Origin: CALEUX01 sp964608615
Lineage (GTDB): Bacteria > Bacteroidota > Bacteroidia > Bacteroidales > Marinilabiliaceae
DNA length: 55,178 nucleotides
Assembly: GCA_964608615.1 (NCBI GenBank)
Contig: CAZSQG010000017.1
Coordinates: 1 to 55,178 of the forward strand
Direction: 5' to 3'
The translations under genes were made by a program, and so were the position numbers. This document shows positions 1 through 7,498 of the stretch, in pieces. Numbering within the stretch: position 1 is the first letter of the stretch; each line of letters starts with the position of its first letter. The notes under the pieces are model-generated. The model saw only the letters and a program-made list of their open reading frames with translations, was not told where the DNA came from and did not search any database.

Positions 1-338
1 GTTTGATTATATCATTAATGTTGTTTTACGCTACTTATGAAATTGCCAAAGAAGCAATAACAAAACTATTAGGAGAAAAGCCAAGTCAGAATTTAATTGA
101 TTTAATTGTTAAATCGGTTGAAACTGTTTATGATGGGAATTTGCAATTGCATCACTTTCATATTCATAATTATGTAGGCCATCAGGAATTGACATTTCAT
201 ATCAAACTTGATAATAAGCTTAGCATTGAGGTGGGGCATGAAATTGCAACAAATATTGAAAATGTAGTATTTGAGCAATTTGGAATAATTGCTACCGTAC
301 ATGTTGAGCCTATCGATTATATTCATACCTCGGACTGA
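1..338 (+). CDS. Cation diffusion facilitator transporter, C-terminal part (partial)
   Basis: The reading frame is open from the left edge to a TGA at 336-338, so this is the 3' end of a gene that begins outside the window. About 111 residues are visible. The first hydrophobic stretch (SLMLFYATYEIAKEA) fits the end of the last membrane helix. The rest, with SQNLIDLIVKSV and HHFHIHNYVGHQELTFHIKLD, resembles the cytoplasmic ferredoxin-like C-terminal domain of cation diffusion facilitators, which export Zn2+, Fe2+ or similar divalent metals by proton exchange. The His-rich HHFHIHNYVGH stretch is where this domain often binds metal. The TTG at position 3 is not a real start. The family call is from motif resemblance; the metal cannot be told from this fragment. 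Confidence 0.75.
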   Translation, partial: LIISLMLFYATYEIAKEAITKLLGEKPSQNLIDLIVKSVETVYDGNLQLHHFHIHNYVGHQELTFHIKLDNKLSIEVGHEIATNIENVVFEQFGIIATVHVEPIDYIHTSD

Positions 339-432
339 CAAAAAATGTTCAATCTGCTTAAATTTCTTGGCAGCCTGGTATCAGGTCAATAATAAAATGA
401 CGTTTTTTAGTCGTGTGTTTTTGGGTTCTCCC

Positions 433-464
433 TTTGGGGTTACATGAGGGGTAATCTATATTTG
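433..464 (+). promoter_or_regulatory. Predicted Bacteroidetes-type promoter with no obvious gene
   Basis: TTTG at 433-436 and TATATTTG at 457-464 are separated by exactly 20 nt, matching the TTTG/TAnnTTTG consensus. Transcription would start near 471. It is followed by an inverted repeat ATGACAC (467-473)/GTGTCAT (492-498). No annotated gene begins until rplU at 823, which has its own promoter. Confidence 0.45.
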
Positions 465-705
465 ACATGACACTATGCTGTTTCGTTTTTTGTGTCATAA
501 CAAAGAAGTAATCCCTCTTTTTAGAGGCGGGAGGACTAATTATAGATATTATTATCTGACCCGTTTAATATCATATTGAACCTAATTTTTGTTACATACA
601 GCATGGTAATTATTCAGAAATTAGGGAAAAACTTAAGGAAAAAGCTTATTGATTTTAATATCTGCATATTTACTTGTTGATAAAGTGATTTTCTTTTAAA
701 AAATA

Positions 706-736
706 TTGGCTTGCAAAATTATTTTATCTACTTTTG
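706..736 (+). promoter_or_regulatory. Predicted promoter of rplU-rpmA
   Basis: TTGG at 706-709 and TACTTTTG at 729-736 are 19 nt apart, fitting the Bacteroidetes housekeeping sigma consensus (TTTG/TAnnTTTG). Transcription would start near 743 and leave an 80-nt leader before the rplU start codon at 823. Confidence 0.6.
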
Positions 737-822
737 CAGTCCAAATAAATTTCGCGGGTTTAAAAGCGACAGGCAAAGAGATGTTTGTTCACCTTCGGAA
801 AATAATTAATAAATAATTAGCA

Positions 823-1134
823 ATGTACGCAATTGTAACTATTGCAGGTCAGCAGTTTAAGGTTGAAAAAGACCGCAAAGTATTTGTACACCGTTTGGAT
901 GCCGAAGAAGGAGCCTCTCTTGAATTTGATCAGGTTCTTTTAGTTGAAGACGATGGAGGTATTAAAGTTGGCACACCTGTATTGGAAGGCGCTAAAGTAA
1001 CCGCTAAGGTTCTGGCTCATCTTAAAGGTGAAAAAGTAATCATTTTCAAAAAGAAAAGACGTAAAGGTTACAAAAAGAAAAATGGTCACCGTCAGTCATT
1101 CACACAAATACAGATTGAAGGAATTCAAATTTGA
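823..1134 (+). CDS. rplU: 50S ribosomal protein L21
   Basis: The 103-residue product has the normal length of bacterial L21 and begins MYAIVTIAGQQFKVEKDR, the conserved L21 N-terminus. The basic tail FKKKRRKGYKKKNGHRQ is the 23S rRNA-binding segment typical of the family. L21 is a structural protein of the large ribosomal subunit. It is first in the rplU-rpmA pair; rpmA starts 23 bases after its stop, as in most bacteria. The start codon is the only reasonable one and lies behind a good Bacteroidetes promoter at 706-736. Nothing is unusual. Confidence 0.98.
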   Translation: MYAIVTIAGQQFKVEKDRKVFVHRLDAEEGASLEFDQVLLVEDDGGIKVGTPVLEGAKVTAKVLAHLKGEKVIIFKKKRRKGYKKKNGHRQSFTQIQIEGIQI

Positions 1135-1157
1135 TTATCTAAAAAAATTAATGCGAT

Positions 1158-1421
1158 ATGGCACATAAGAAAGGAGTCGGTAGTTCCCGAAATGGTCGTG
1201 AGTCAGAAAGCAAGCGACTTGGCGTAAAAATTTTCGGTGGACAGTTTGCTAAAGCAGGCAACATCATCATTCGTCAGCGTGGAACTCAACATCACCCAGG
1301 GTTAAATGTTGGTATTGGGAAAGACCATACAATTTTTGCTTTAATTGATGGTACTGTTGTTTTCAGAAAAAGAAAAGACGAAAGATCTTTTATTTCTGTT
1401 GAACCTGTTGTTGCCGAATAA
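1158..1421 (+). CDS. rpmA: 50S ribosomal protein L27
   Basis: The 87-residue product begins MAHKKGVGSSRNGRESESKR, the L27 signature whose N-terminal tail reaches toward the peptidyl-transferase centre. GIGKDHTIFALIDGTVVF in the second half is also typical. There is no extended N-terminal pre-sequence of the kind cleaved in Firmicutes. The gene follows rplU by 23 bases and is followed by a strong hairpin terminator at 1447-1490, so rplU-rpmA form a two-gene transcript. Confidence 0.98.
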   Translation: MAHKKGVGSSRNGRESESKRLGVKIFGGQFAKAGNIIIRQRGTQHHPGLNVGIGKDHTIFALIDGTVVFRKRKDERSFISVEPVVAE

Positions 1422-1446
1422 GTAACAGCAGAAAAATATTAAAAAG

Positions 1447-1490
1447 TCTCCTGTTTTTGTTACTTTCGTAACAGAATCAGGAGATTTTTT
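1447..1490 (+). terminator. Rho-independent terminator of rplU-rpmA
   Basis: Stem TCTCCTG (1447-1453) pairs with CAGGAGA (1478-1484), with a second inner stem TGTTAC/GTAACA, followed by TTTTTT. An A-run precedes the stem, so it could act on both strands. Confidence 0.85.
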
Positions 1491-1548
1491 ATTGTGGGTA
1501 AAGCCCTGATTAACAATTATTAAAAACAGTAGATAAATAATAAGTATA

Positions 1549-2820
1549 ATGCTTACACTAAAACTTATTCAGGAAAGCCGTCAGGAAGTGATTGAACGCC
1601 TTAAAGTTAAAGGTTTTGATGCTTCTGGCATTGTTGATGAGATTATCGCACTTGATAATAAAAGGAAAGCAACACAATCGGAATCCGATGCTTTGCAGGC
1701 CGAAATGAATAATCTCTCGAGAGTCATCGGTCAGATGTTTAAAGATGGTAAGTCTGCCGAAGCCAATGAGGCAAAAGAAAAAACTGTTATACTTAAAGAT
1801 AAGATAAAAGAGTTAACCACAGTTCTTGAATCAATCGAAAAAGAGCTGCAAAACCTTGTTGTTCAGTTGCCCAATCTTCCTCATACCTCTGTTCCTGCTG
1901 GTCGCTCTGCTGAGGATAATCAAGTAGTACGTGAGGGCGGAGTTATACCAAAGTTAAGCAACGCTTTACCACATTGGGAGCTGGCTAAAAAATACGATAT
2001 TATAGATTTTGAATTAGGGGTAAAACTCACCGGGGCGGGGTTTCCGGTTTATAAAGGTAAAGGAGCCAAACTTCAGCGTGCTCTTATTAATTTCTTTCTG
2101 GAAGAAGCTATAAATGCAGGTTATCAGGAAGTGATGCCGCCACTGATGGTAAATGAAGATTCTGGATTTGGAACAGGTCAGTTGCCCGATAAGGAAGGAC
2201 AGATGTATCATGCAACCATTGATAACTTGTACCTTATACCAACAGCCGAAGTGCCGGTAACCAATATGTACCGCGATGTGATATTGAATTCGTCTCAGTT
2301 TCCTATACGTAATTGTGCCTATTCGTCTTGTTTTCGTCGTGAAGCAGGTTCTTATGGAAAAGATGTTCGTGGCTTAAACCGTTTGCATCAGTTCGATAAG
2401 GTGGAGATAGTACAGGTGGCTCATCCATCCAAATCGTACGAGGTGCTCGACTCAATGGTGAATCATGTTCAAAGTCTGGTTGAAAAGCTGGGATTGCCCT
2501 ATCGTATTTTGCGCCTCTGTGGCGGTGATATTAGTTTTACTTCGGCTCTTACATTCGATTTTGAAGTGTTTTCGGCTGCTCAGGAACGTTGGCTTGAAGT
2601 GAGTTCGGTAAGTAACTTTGAGAGTTTTCAGGCTAACCGATTGAAGCTGCGTTTTAAAGAAGATGGCGACAAAAAAACTCAACTGGCACATACACTTAAT
2701 GGCAGTGCTTTGGCTTTACCACGCATTGTGGCCGCTCTTTTAGAAAACAACCAGTTTGATGGCGGTATTCGTATTCCTGAAGTACTGGTACCGTTTTGTG
2801 GATTTAATGTGATTGACTAA
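1549..2820 (+). CDS. serS: Seryl-tRNA synthetase
   Basis: This 423-residue class II aminoacyl-tRNA synthetase charges tRNA-Ser with serine (and tRNA-Sec where present). Residues about 1-110 are the charged N-terminal coiled coil that grips the long variable arm of tRNA-Ser. The catalytic core follows with class II motif 2 (FRREAGSYGKD, from about residue 262) and motif 3 (NGSALALPRIVAALLENNQ, near residue 384). TAEVPVTN, before motif 2, matches the serine pocket region. Length is normal. It lies 127 bases after rpmA behind a terminator, and leads directly into a DUF4286 gene (2-base gap) and ruvC, suggesting one transcript. Confidence 0.97.
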   Translation: MLTLKLIQESRQEVIERLKVKGFDASGIVDEIIALDNKRKATQSESDALQAEMNNLSRVIGQMFKDGKSAEANEAKEKTVILKDKIKELTTVLESIEKELQNLVVQLPNLPHTSVPAGRSAEDNQVVREGGVIPKLSNALPHWELAKKYDIIDFELGVKLTGAGFPVYKGKGAKLQRALINFFLEEAINAGYQEVMPPLMVNEDSGFGTGQLPDKEGQMYHATIDNLYLIPTAEVPVTNMYRDVILNSSQFPIRNCAYSSCFRREAGSYGKDVRGLNRLHQFDKVEIVQVAHPSKSYEVLDSMVNHVQSLVEKLGLPYRILRLCGGDISFTSALTFDFEVFSAAQERWLEVSSVSNFESFQANRLKLRFKEDGDKKTQLAHTLNGSALALPRIVAALLENNQFDGGIRIPEVLVPFCGFNVID

Positions 2821-2822
2821 TA

Positions 2823-3128
2823 ATGCCATTGTTTATATTTAATACCTCATTTTACGTGTCCGACTTGCACTGTCGACAATGGGAGCAATGGCTGGAATTT
2901 GAACTGTTTTCGGCTATTGCTTTGAAATTCCCGGGGTTAACACACGAAGTGTTTGAAATCGTTTCGGTTAACTCTGGAAATAACAAGGTGTTTTCGGTTC
3001 AATGGCGTTGTTTGGATCTTAATCAGACTCAGGAACTAAATAGTTTTATGGTTGATTTATTGGGCCATCTTACAAAACAGTTTGGAGAAGAGGTAACCCA
3101 TTTCAACTCCATAATGAAAAAGATATAA
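2823..3128 (+). CDS. DUF4286-like small protein
   Basis: The 101-residue soluble protein begins MPLFIFNTSFYVSDLHCRQWEQWL, resembling the small Bacteroidetes DUF4286 proteins, which open with a beta strand ending in NTTF- or NTSF-like residues and then a Trp-rich helix. A second part, FSVQWRCLDLNQTQELNSF, is consistent with the ferredoxin-like fold expected for the group. Its function is unknown. It starts 2 bases after serS and its stop overlaps the ruvC start (TAATG), so all three are probably co-translated. From memory, this placement before ruvC is common in Bacteroidales. Confidence 0.7.
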   Translation: MPLFIFNTSFYVSDLHCRQWEQWLEFELFSAIALKFPGLTHEVFEIVSVNSGNNKVFSVQWRCLDLNQTQELNSFMVDLLGHLTKQFGEEVTHFNSIMKKI

Positions 3129-3691
3129 TGACAAAAGCAGCCGGAGAGAAAATCATTCTTGGTATTGACCCCGGCACCACCGTTATGGGATATGGGGTAT
3201 TACGTATATTGGGCAATAAGCCCGAAATGCTGGCCATGGGTGTTTTAGAATTGCATAAATACGATAATCATTACATCAAACTGAAACACATCTTCGATCG
3301 TGTGGTACAGCTTATCGATACCTATAATCCTGATGAACTGGCTATTGAAGCACCTTTCTTTGGAAAGAACGTTCAATCCATGCTAAAGTTGGGGAGGGCC
3401 CAGGGAGTGGCTATGGCAGCCGCCTTAACGCGTTCACTCCCAATATTTGAATATGCCCCGTTACGGATCAAACAAGCCATTACAGGCCGGGGAAATGCAT
3501 CAAAAGAGCAAGTGGCGTTATTCCTTAAACATCTCCTTAATTTAAAAGAAGAACAAAAATATCTGGATGCTACTGATGGACTGGCAGCTGCCGTTTGTCA
3601 TTATTTTCAGGCAGGCAACCCGGTAAGTGGCACTGGTGTCAAGAGCTGGAAGGAGTTTATTAGTAAAAACCCTGGGAGGGTGAAGCGCTAA
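3128..3691 (+). CDS. ruvC: Crossover junction endodeoxyribonuclease RuvC
   Basis: RuvC resolves Holliday junctions by paired nicks, working with the RuvAB branch-migration motor. The 187-residue product has the RNase H-like fold markers: GIDPGTTVMGYG with catalytic D14, ELAIEAPFF with E74, and YLDATDGLAAAVCH with D147 and D150, giving the full acidic quartet. The GNASKEQV segment before the last pair is also typical. Length is normal for the family. The start codon overlaps the DUF4286 stop by one base. ruvA and ruvB are not in the window. An assembly gap begins 12 bases after the stop codon. Confidence 0.96.
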   Translation: MTKAAGEKIILGIDPGTTVMGYGVLRILGNKPEMLAMGVLELHKYDNHYIKLKHIFDRVVQLIDTYNPDELAIEAPFFGKNVQSMLKLGRAQGVAMAAALTRSLPIFEYAPLRIKQAITGRGNASKEQVALFLKHLLNLKEEQKYLDATDGLAAAVCHYFQAGNPVSGTGVKSWKEFISKNPGRVKR

Positions 3692-3703
3692 ATAATTAGA
3701 TCC

Positions 3704-3713
3704 NNNNNNNNNN
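3704..3713. other. Assembly gap (10 Ns)
   Basis: Ten consecutive N characters. Ten is often a placeholder for a gap of unknown size. Anything between ruvC and the HIT-family gene may be missing, and the order of the two sides rests on scaffolding. Confidence 0.99.
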
Positions 3714-3760
3714 TTTAAAGCTTAGGAAAAAGGAAATATTTATATTACTTAATATCTTAA

Positions 3761-3806
3761 TAAAAAAGGGAGCAGATGATTGATTATTAACCATCTGCTC
3801 TCTTTT
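3761..3806 (-). terminator. Terminator after the HIT-family gene
   Basis: GAGCAGATG (3770-3778) pairs with CATCTGCTC (3792-3800). On the minus strand the stem is followed by a T-run (complement of 3761-3767), 36 bases beyond the HIT stop codon. T-rich sequence also follows on the plus strand, so it may be bidirectional. Confidence 0.8.
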
Positions 3807-3835
3807 TATTCCTATTGGAACGATAAAAAGTCCTT

Positions 3836-4228
3836 TTATAAATACGTTCGTATCTTCATTGTTATGGCGTCCATTTCTTCCTTTTCCAATTTAAGTTTTG
3901 GCTTTGAAAAACTAATGTCGGCTTCACTTTGCAATGGAACAAGGTGAATGTGGGCATGAGGCACTTCAAGGCCCAGCACGGCCACTCCAACTCGTTTGCA
4001 TGGTATGGCTTTGCCAATGGCAATGGCAATTTTTTTCGAGAATAACGACAAAGCAGTAAGCTCTTCATCATCCAGGTCGAACAGGTAGTCAACCTCTTGC
4101 TTGGGTATTACCAATGTATGACCTTTAGCCAGAGGATTGATGTCGAGAAATGCAAAGCATTTTTCGTCTTCTGCAATTTTGTAACAGGGTATTTCGCCGG
4201 TTACAATTCTTGAAAAAATGGTTGCCAT
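3836..4228 (-). CDS. HIT family protein (histidine triad nucleotide hydrolase)
   Basis: The 130-residue product has the HIT fold: MATIFSRIVTGEIPCYKIAE at the N-terminus, ending in the active-site motif HAHIHLVPL (H-x-H-x-H-x-x), where the middle histidine normally attacks the nucleotide alpha-phosphate. KGHTLVIPK in the middle is also diagnostic. HINT-type members hydrolyse purine nucleoside phosphoramidates; the substrate here is not known. It lies 60 bases downstream of greA on the same strand and ends before a hairpin terminator at 3770-3800, so greA and this gene probably form one transcript. Confidence 0.93.
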   Translation of the reverse strand: MATIFSRIVTGEIPCYKIAEDEKCFAFLDINPLAKGHTLVIPKQEVDYLFDLDDEELTALSLFSKKIAIAIGKAIPCKRVGVAVLGLEVPHAHIHLVPLQSEADISFSKPKLKLEKEEMDAITMKIRTYL

Positions 4229-4288
4229 CTTATTCTGATTTTGTTATTAGTCAGTATGCATAAACACTTATGCATCAAGTCGATATTT

Positions 4289-4762
4289 TTACAGTGAAAT
4301 GTCCAGAATTTCCAAGGGTACAATGCCTGATGGGACTTGAATTTCAACTTTATCGCCCACTTTTTTGCCCAGCAATCCTTTGGCAATAGGGGTAGAGATA
4401 GAAATTTTTCCTTCTTTCAGGTTGGCTTCACTCTCCGAAACCAGCATGTATGTCATTACAGAATTGCTTTTCAGGTTTTTAACCTTGACTTTATTAAGTA
4501 ATTGGACTTTTTCTGTATCTAATTTTGACTCGTCAATGATGCGACTAGTGGCAACGATATCTTTGAGCTTGGATATTTTCATCTCCAACAAGCCCTGGGC
4601 CTCTTTGGCAGCATCGTACTCAGCATTTTCTGAAAGGTCGCCTTTATCGCGAGCTTCTGCAATTTGCCTGGAAATACGGGGTCTTTCAATGGACTCCAGC
4701 TTGACTAATTCTTCACGAAGTTTTTTCAGCCCCTCTTCTGTGATGTAACTCACCTTAGACAT
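4289..4762 (-). CDS. greA: Transcription elongation factor GreA
   Basis: GreA binds the RNA polymerase secondary channel and stimulates cleavage of backtracked RNA. The 157-residue product has the N-terminal coiled coil (about 1-75) with the acidic tip GDLSENAEYDAAKE carrying D42 and E45, the pair that positions the catalytic Mg2+. The C-terminal FKBP-like domain ends with ISTPIAKGLLGKKVGDKVEIQVP, a hallmark of the family. Length is standard. The gene is followed by the HIT gene after 60 bases. The upstream region contains both a hairpin ending the previous gene and a TAnnTTTG match that may be its own promoter. Confidence 0.97.
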   Translation of the reverse strand: MSKVSYITEEGLKKLREELVKLESIERPRISRQIAEARDKGDLSENAEYDAAKEAQGLLEMKISKLKDIVATSRIIDESKLDTEKVQLLNKVKVKNLKSNSVMTYMLVSESEANLKEGKISISTPIAKGLLGKKVGDKVEIQVPSGIVPLEILDISL

Positions 4763-4798
4763 TGTTTTTCCTCCTTATTTAAAATAGGGTTTAAAAAA

Positions 4799-4829
4799 AG
4801 AAAAGAATCCCGGATATTTCCGGAACTCT
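4799..4829 (-). terminator. Hairpin terminator between the 4894-5349 gene and greA
   Basis: CCGGA-tatt-TCCGG is flanked by partly paired AAAGAATC/AACTCTTT arms. On the minus strand the stem leads into TTCTTTTCTTTTTTT. It would end transcription of the small membrane protein gene at 4894-5349. Confidence 0.6.
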
Positions 4830-4835
4830 TTGCTA

Positions 4836-4843
4836 CAAATGTA
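4836..4843 (-). promoter_or_regulatory. Possible greA promoter -7 element
   Basis: On the minus strand the sequence reads TACATTTG, a match to TAnnTTTG, about 75 bases before the greA start. The expected -33 position is only a T-run with no TTTG, so support is partial. It lies beside the terminator hairpin. Confidence 0.35.
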
Positions 4844-4893
4844 GCAAATTGTTATCGAATTTAAAAAATGATTTTGAAGTTTGAGATTCCCGA

Positions 4894-5349
4894 TTAGTAG
4901 TCGGGTCTTTTTATAATCTCTGCATAGATAATAGCATTTCTCAAGTCCAGAGGTTCATCATCCCAAAAAAAATGTTGATAGTCTTCAACTTTCTGCACAA
5001 TGCTTTTCCTGTGATTGGATTTTGGAGATATCCTGGTTATTCTTTCAGGCCTATCCAGACTCCCGCTTTTTTCCAGTCTTTGGTAAGCAATCTTTTGGTA
5101 AGTTATTTTCTCTGGTTGTGTAGCTTGTGTTGGCCTTGGCGGATGTTTAAGAGGCCTTTCTTCGGGTTCTTCATCCTCTAATAAATTCCGGTTGAAGGTG
5201 GGGAAGGCTTCATCGAATGGGTCTCCCACTTCCCGTTCAGGTACAATGGTGCCATCCTGACTGTTGGCTCTTGATTTTTTGTAAATGCTAAAAATCAAAG
5301 CAACAACCATAACAACTATATAAAGAATGTCACCGATTGAATCACTCAT
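4894..5349 (-). CDS. Small single-pass membrane protein of unknown function
   Basis: The 151-residue product has one N-terminal membrane helix (IGDILYIVVMVVALIFSIY, about residues 5-23) followed by a short basic anchor KKSR, which predicts an N-out, C-in topology. A long polar, Pro/Glu-rich linker (about 30-120) joins it to a conserved-looking tail, WDDEPLDLRNAIIYAEIIKRPDY. I have seen tails like DLRxAIIYAEIL at the end of many small Bacteroidetes membrane proteins but know no assigned function. The tail probably binds a partner and the linker looks disordered. It is upstream of greA but separated from it by a terminator. Confidence 0.7.
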   Translation of the reverse strand: MSDSIGDILYIVVMVVALIFSIYKKSRANSQDGTIVPEREVGDPFDEAFPTFNRNLLEDEEPEERPLKHPPRPTQATQPEKITYQKIAYQRLEKSGSLDRPERITRISPKSNHRKSIVQKVEDYQHFFWDDEPLDLRNAIIYAEIIKRPDY

Positions 5350-5490
5350 GATGGTTAAAATAATTACATAAATTTAGTCGCTACAAAGCAATTTACCAAA
5401 AAAAGACCAATCATTTTTTTAACTTCATGCCAAAATGCAGGAATGTTAAAGGTTTAAACTTAATCAATATATTTTAAAGTATTATTTATT

Positions 5491-5919
5491 ATGAAGGTCC
5501 GTTTTTTTTTGGTTGTTACTATTACGATTTTGTTTCTGTTTGGTTGCAGTAAAGAAGATGATCCAATCCCGAATGTTTCTTTTACAGCCTATATAGATAT
5601 CCGTCTACCTGATTATTCAGGATCGGTATTCACGGTTAACCGCGATAGTTATGGACACTTAATTGGCGTATCGGGCATAATAGTGTACCGGATATCAGAT
5701 GTGGAATTCTACGCTTTTGAACGTTATTGTCCCCACGATAAAAAATTGACTTGTCGTGTAACGGTAGGTGAGGAAAATTCTATTGCTCAATGTAGTTGTT
5801 GCCAATCTGAATTTTTAATTCTCTCACCAACAGGTGATGTGGTTAGCGGTCCGGCTAAAAGCGGTTTAAAGGTTTATCGTACCCGGATGGAAGGTGATTA
5901 TCTGGTTGTGTACAATTAA
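5491..5919 (+). CDS. Rieske-like lipoprotein with a CxxC second ligand pair
   Basis: The 142-residue protein begins with a lipoprotein signal ending LFLFG-C19. The residues after the lipidated Cys, SKEDD, resemble the lipoprotein export signal that sends Bacteroidota lipoproteins to the cell surface. The mature part has a Rieske-like layout: C80-P-H82, then C101-S-C-C104-Q-S-E-F where Rieske proteins have C-x-C-H-G-S-x-F. The second histidine ligand is therefore a cysteine, so a [2Fe-2S] cluster, if present, would have altered ligation and potential. C88 and C103 could form the usual disulfide. Role unknown; it is a lone gene ahead of convergent ahcY. Confidence 0.75.
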   Translation: MKVRFFLVVTITILFLFGCSKEDDPIPNVSFTAYIDIRLPDYSGSVFTVNRDSYGHLIGVSGIIVYRISDVEFYAFERYCPHDKKLTCRVTVGEENSIAQCSCCQSEFLILSPTGDVVSGPAKSGLKVYRTRMEGDYLVVYN

Positions 5920-6021
5920 CTTATTGTGATATTGATTCGGCGTGTTATATGCCAGATTTTTATCTTACAAAAGGTATTATGCTCTGTTTTATCATTTATA
6001 AAACGAACTCTATTTGATAAA

Positions 6022-6060
6022 AATAACAAACCCCGTTGTGACAACTCACAACGGGGTTGT
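6022..6060 (-). terminator. Terminator of the prfB-ahcY operon
   Basis: AACCCCGTTGTGA (6029-6041) pairs perfectly with TCACAACGGGGTT (6046-6058) around a 4-base loop, 19 bases past the ahcY stop. On the minus strand it is followed by TGTTATTTTTATC. It may also serve the convergent lipoprotein gene. Confidence 0.85.
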
Positions 6061-6077
6061 TATTAATTATGATAATA

Positions 6078-7490
6078 CTAATATCTGTAAAGATCCGATT
6101 TGTATGGGCCTTCTTGCGAAACTCCAAGATATTCAGCTTGTGCTTTGGTAAGTTTAGTAAGTTTTACGCCAAGCTTAGCAAGATGTAAACGAGCTACTTC
6201 TTCATCAAGGTGTTTTGGAAGAGTATAAACGCCAAGTTCATATTTTTTCGTCCACAACTCAAGCTGTGCCAAAGTTTGGTTAGTAAAGGAGTTGCTCATT
6301 ACAAAACTTGGGTGGCCGGTGGCATTACCCAGGTTAACAAGGCGTCCGCGTGATAGCAGAATGATACAATGCCCATCGGGGAAAATAAACTGATCAACCT
6401 GGGGTTTAATGTTTATTTCTTTAATCCCGGGAAATTTTACCAATTTCTCAACCTGTATTTCGTTATCAAAATGACCGATGTTGCATACTATTGCAGTGTC
6501 TTTCATTTTGGACATGTGTTCAGCGGTAATAACATCTAAGTTGCCGGTGGCGGTTACAAAAATGTCGGCTTCGTCAATAACAGCTTCAATAGAGGTAACT
6601 TTATATCCTTCCATGGCAGCCTGAAGGGCACAAATGGGGTCAATTTCGGTTATGATTACGCGGGCTCCGAAACCGCGCATGCTTTGTGCACAGCCTTTAC
6701 CCACATCACCGTATCCGCACACCACAACTGTTTTACCAGCTACCATTACATCAGTTCCACGCTTAATTCCGTCGGCAAGGCTTTCACGGCATCCGTAAAG
6801 GTTGTCAAATTTCGATTTGGTTACCGAGTCGTTTACGTTAATTGCAGGAAACAGCAATTCTCCTTTTTCCATCATTTGATATAAGCGATGGACTCCTGTT
6901 GTGGTTTCTTCGCTAACACCCTTAATGGAAGCAGCAACTTTTTGCCAGCGGTTTTGATTTTGCTGGTACAGGTTGCTCATCATGGACATCAGTTCTCGAA
7001 GGTCTTCTCCTTCGTTGCTGTAGTCCTTCTTAAGAATGGCCGGGCTTTTCTCTATTTCCACTCCTTTATGGATCATCAGAGTTGCATCTCCGCCATCATC
7101 AACTATCATGTCAGGGCCTGAACCATTTCCAAAATCCAATGCTCTCTCAGTACACCACCAGTATTCAGCTAAAGTTTCTTCCTTCCAGGCAAAAACCGGG
7201 ATCCCTGCTTTGGCTATGGCAGCAGCTGCATGATCCTGTGTAGAGTATATGTTGCAACTAGCCCATCTTACTGTAGCGCCCAATTCAACAAGAGTCTCAA
7301 TTAAAACTGCTGTTTGCACAGTCATATGGAGCGAACCCATTATTTTTGCTCCTTTCAAGGGTTTTTGCTTTCCGTATTTTTCACGAAGGGCCATTAATCC
7401 AGGCATCTCTTTTTCTGCCAGTCCAATTTCTTTGCGACCAAATTCAGCCAGCGAAAGATCTCTTACTTTAAAGTTCAGATTGTTTTCCAT
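6078..7490 (-). CDS. ahcY: Adenosylhomocysteinase (S-adenosylhomocysteine hydrolase)
   Basis: This NAD-dependent enzyme splits S-adenosylhomocysteine into adenosine and homocysteine, removing the product that inhibits methyltransferases. The sequence has the substrate-domain motif GSLHMTVQTAVLIETL, the NAD motif GYGDVGKGCAQSMRGFGARV, and ends with PYKSDLYRY, whose Lys and Tyr reach the partner subunit's NAD in known structures. I chose the ATG at 7488-7490 (MENNLNFKVRDLSL), giving 470 residues. The longer frame from 7526 would add 12 residues, overlap ribF and depart from the family start. It is the last gene of prfB-arsC-ribF-ahcY and ends before a strong terminator. Confidence 0.96.
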   Translation of the reverse strand: MENNLNFKVRDLSLAEFGRKEIGLAEKEMPGLMALREKYGKQKPLKGAKIMGSLHMTVQTAVLIETLVELGATVRWASCNIYSTQDHAAAAIAKAGIPVFAWKEETLAEYWWCTERALDFGNGSGPDMIVDDGGDATLMIHKGVEIEKSPAILKKDYSNEGEDLRELMSMMSNLYQQNQNRWQKVAASIKGVSEETTTGVHRLYQMMEKGELLFPAINVNDSVTKSKFDNLYGCRESLADGIKRGTDVMVAGKTVVVCGYGDVGKGCAQSMRGFGARVIITEIDPICALQAAMEGYKVTSIEAVIDEADIFVTATGNLDVITAEHMSKMKDTAIVCNIGHFDNEIQVEKLVKFPGIKEINIKPQVDQFIFPDGHCIILLSRGRLVNLGNATGHPSFVMSNSFTNQTLAQLELWTKKYELGVYTLPKHLDEEVARLHLAKLGVKLTKLTKAQAEYLGVSQEGPYKSDLYRY

Positions 7491-7498
7491 CTTAAATA

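Larger units (their letters stand above)
339..822. other. Intergenic region upstream of rplU
   Basis: This 484-base stretch contains two promoter matches (433-464 and 706-736), the inverted repeat ATGACAC/GTGTCAT, and a CCTC-ttttta-GAGG hairpin near 514-527. A 34-codon ORF (475-579) starts just after the first promoter. I recognise no protein or RNA family here. Confidence 0.5.
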
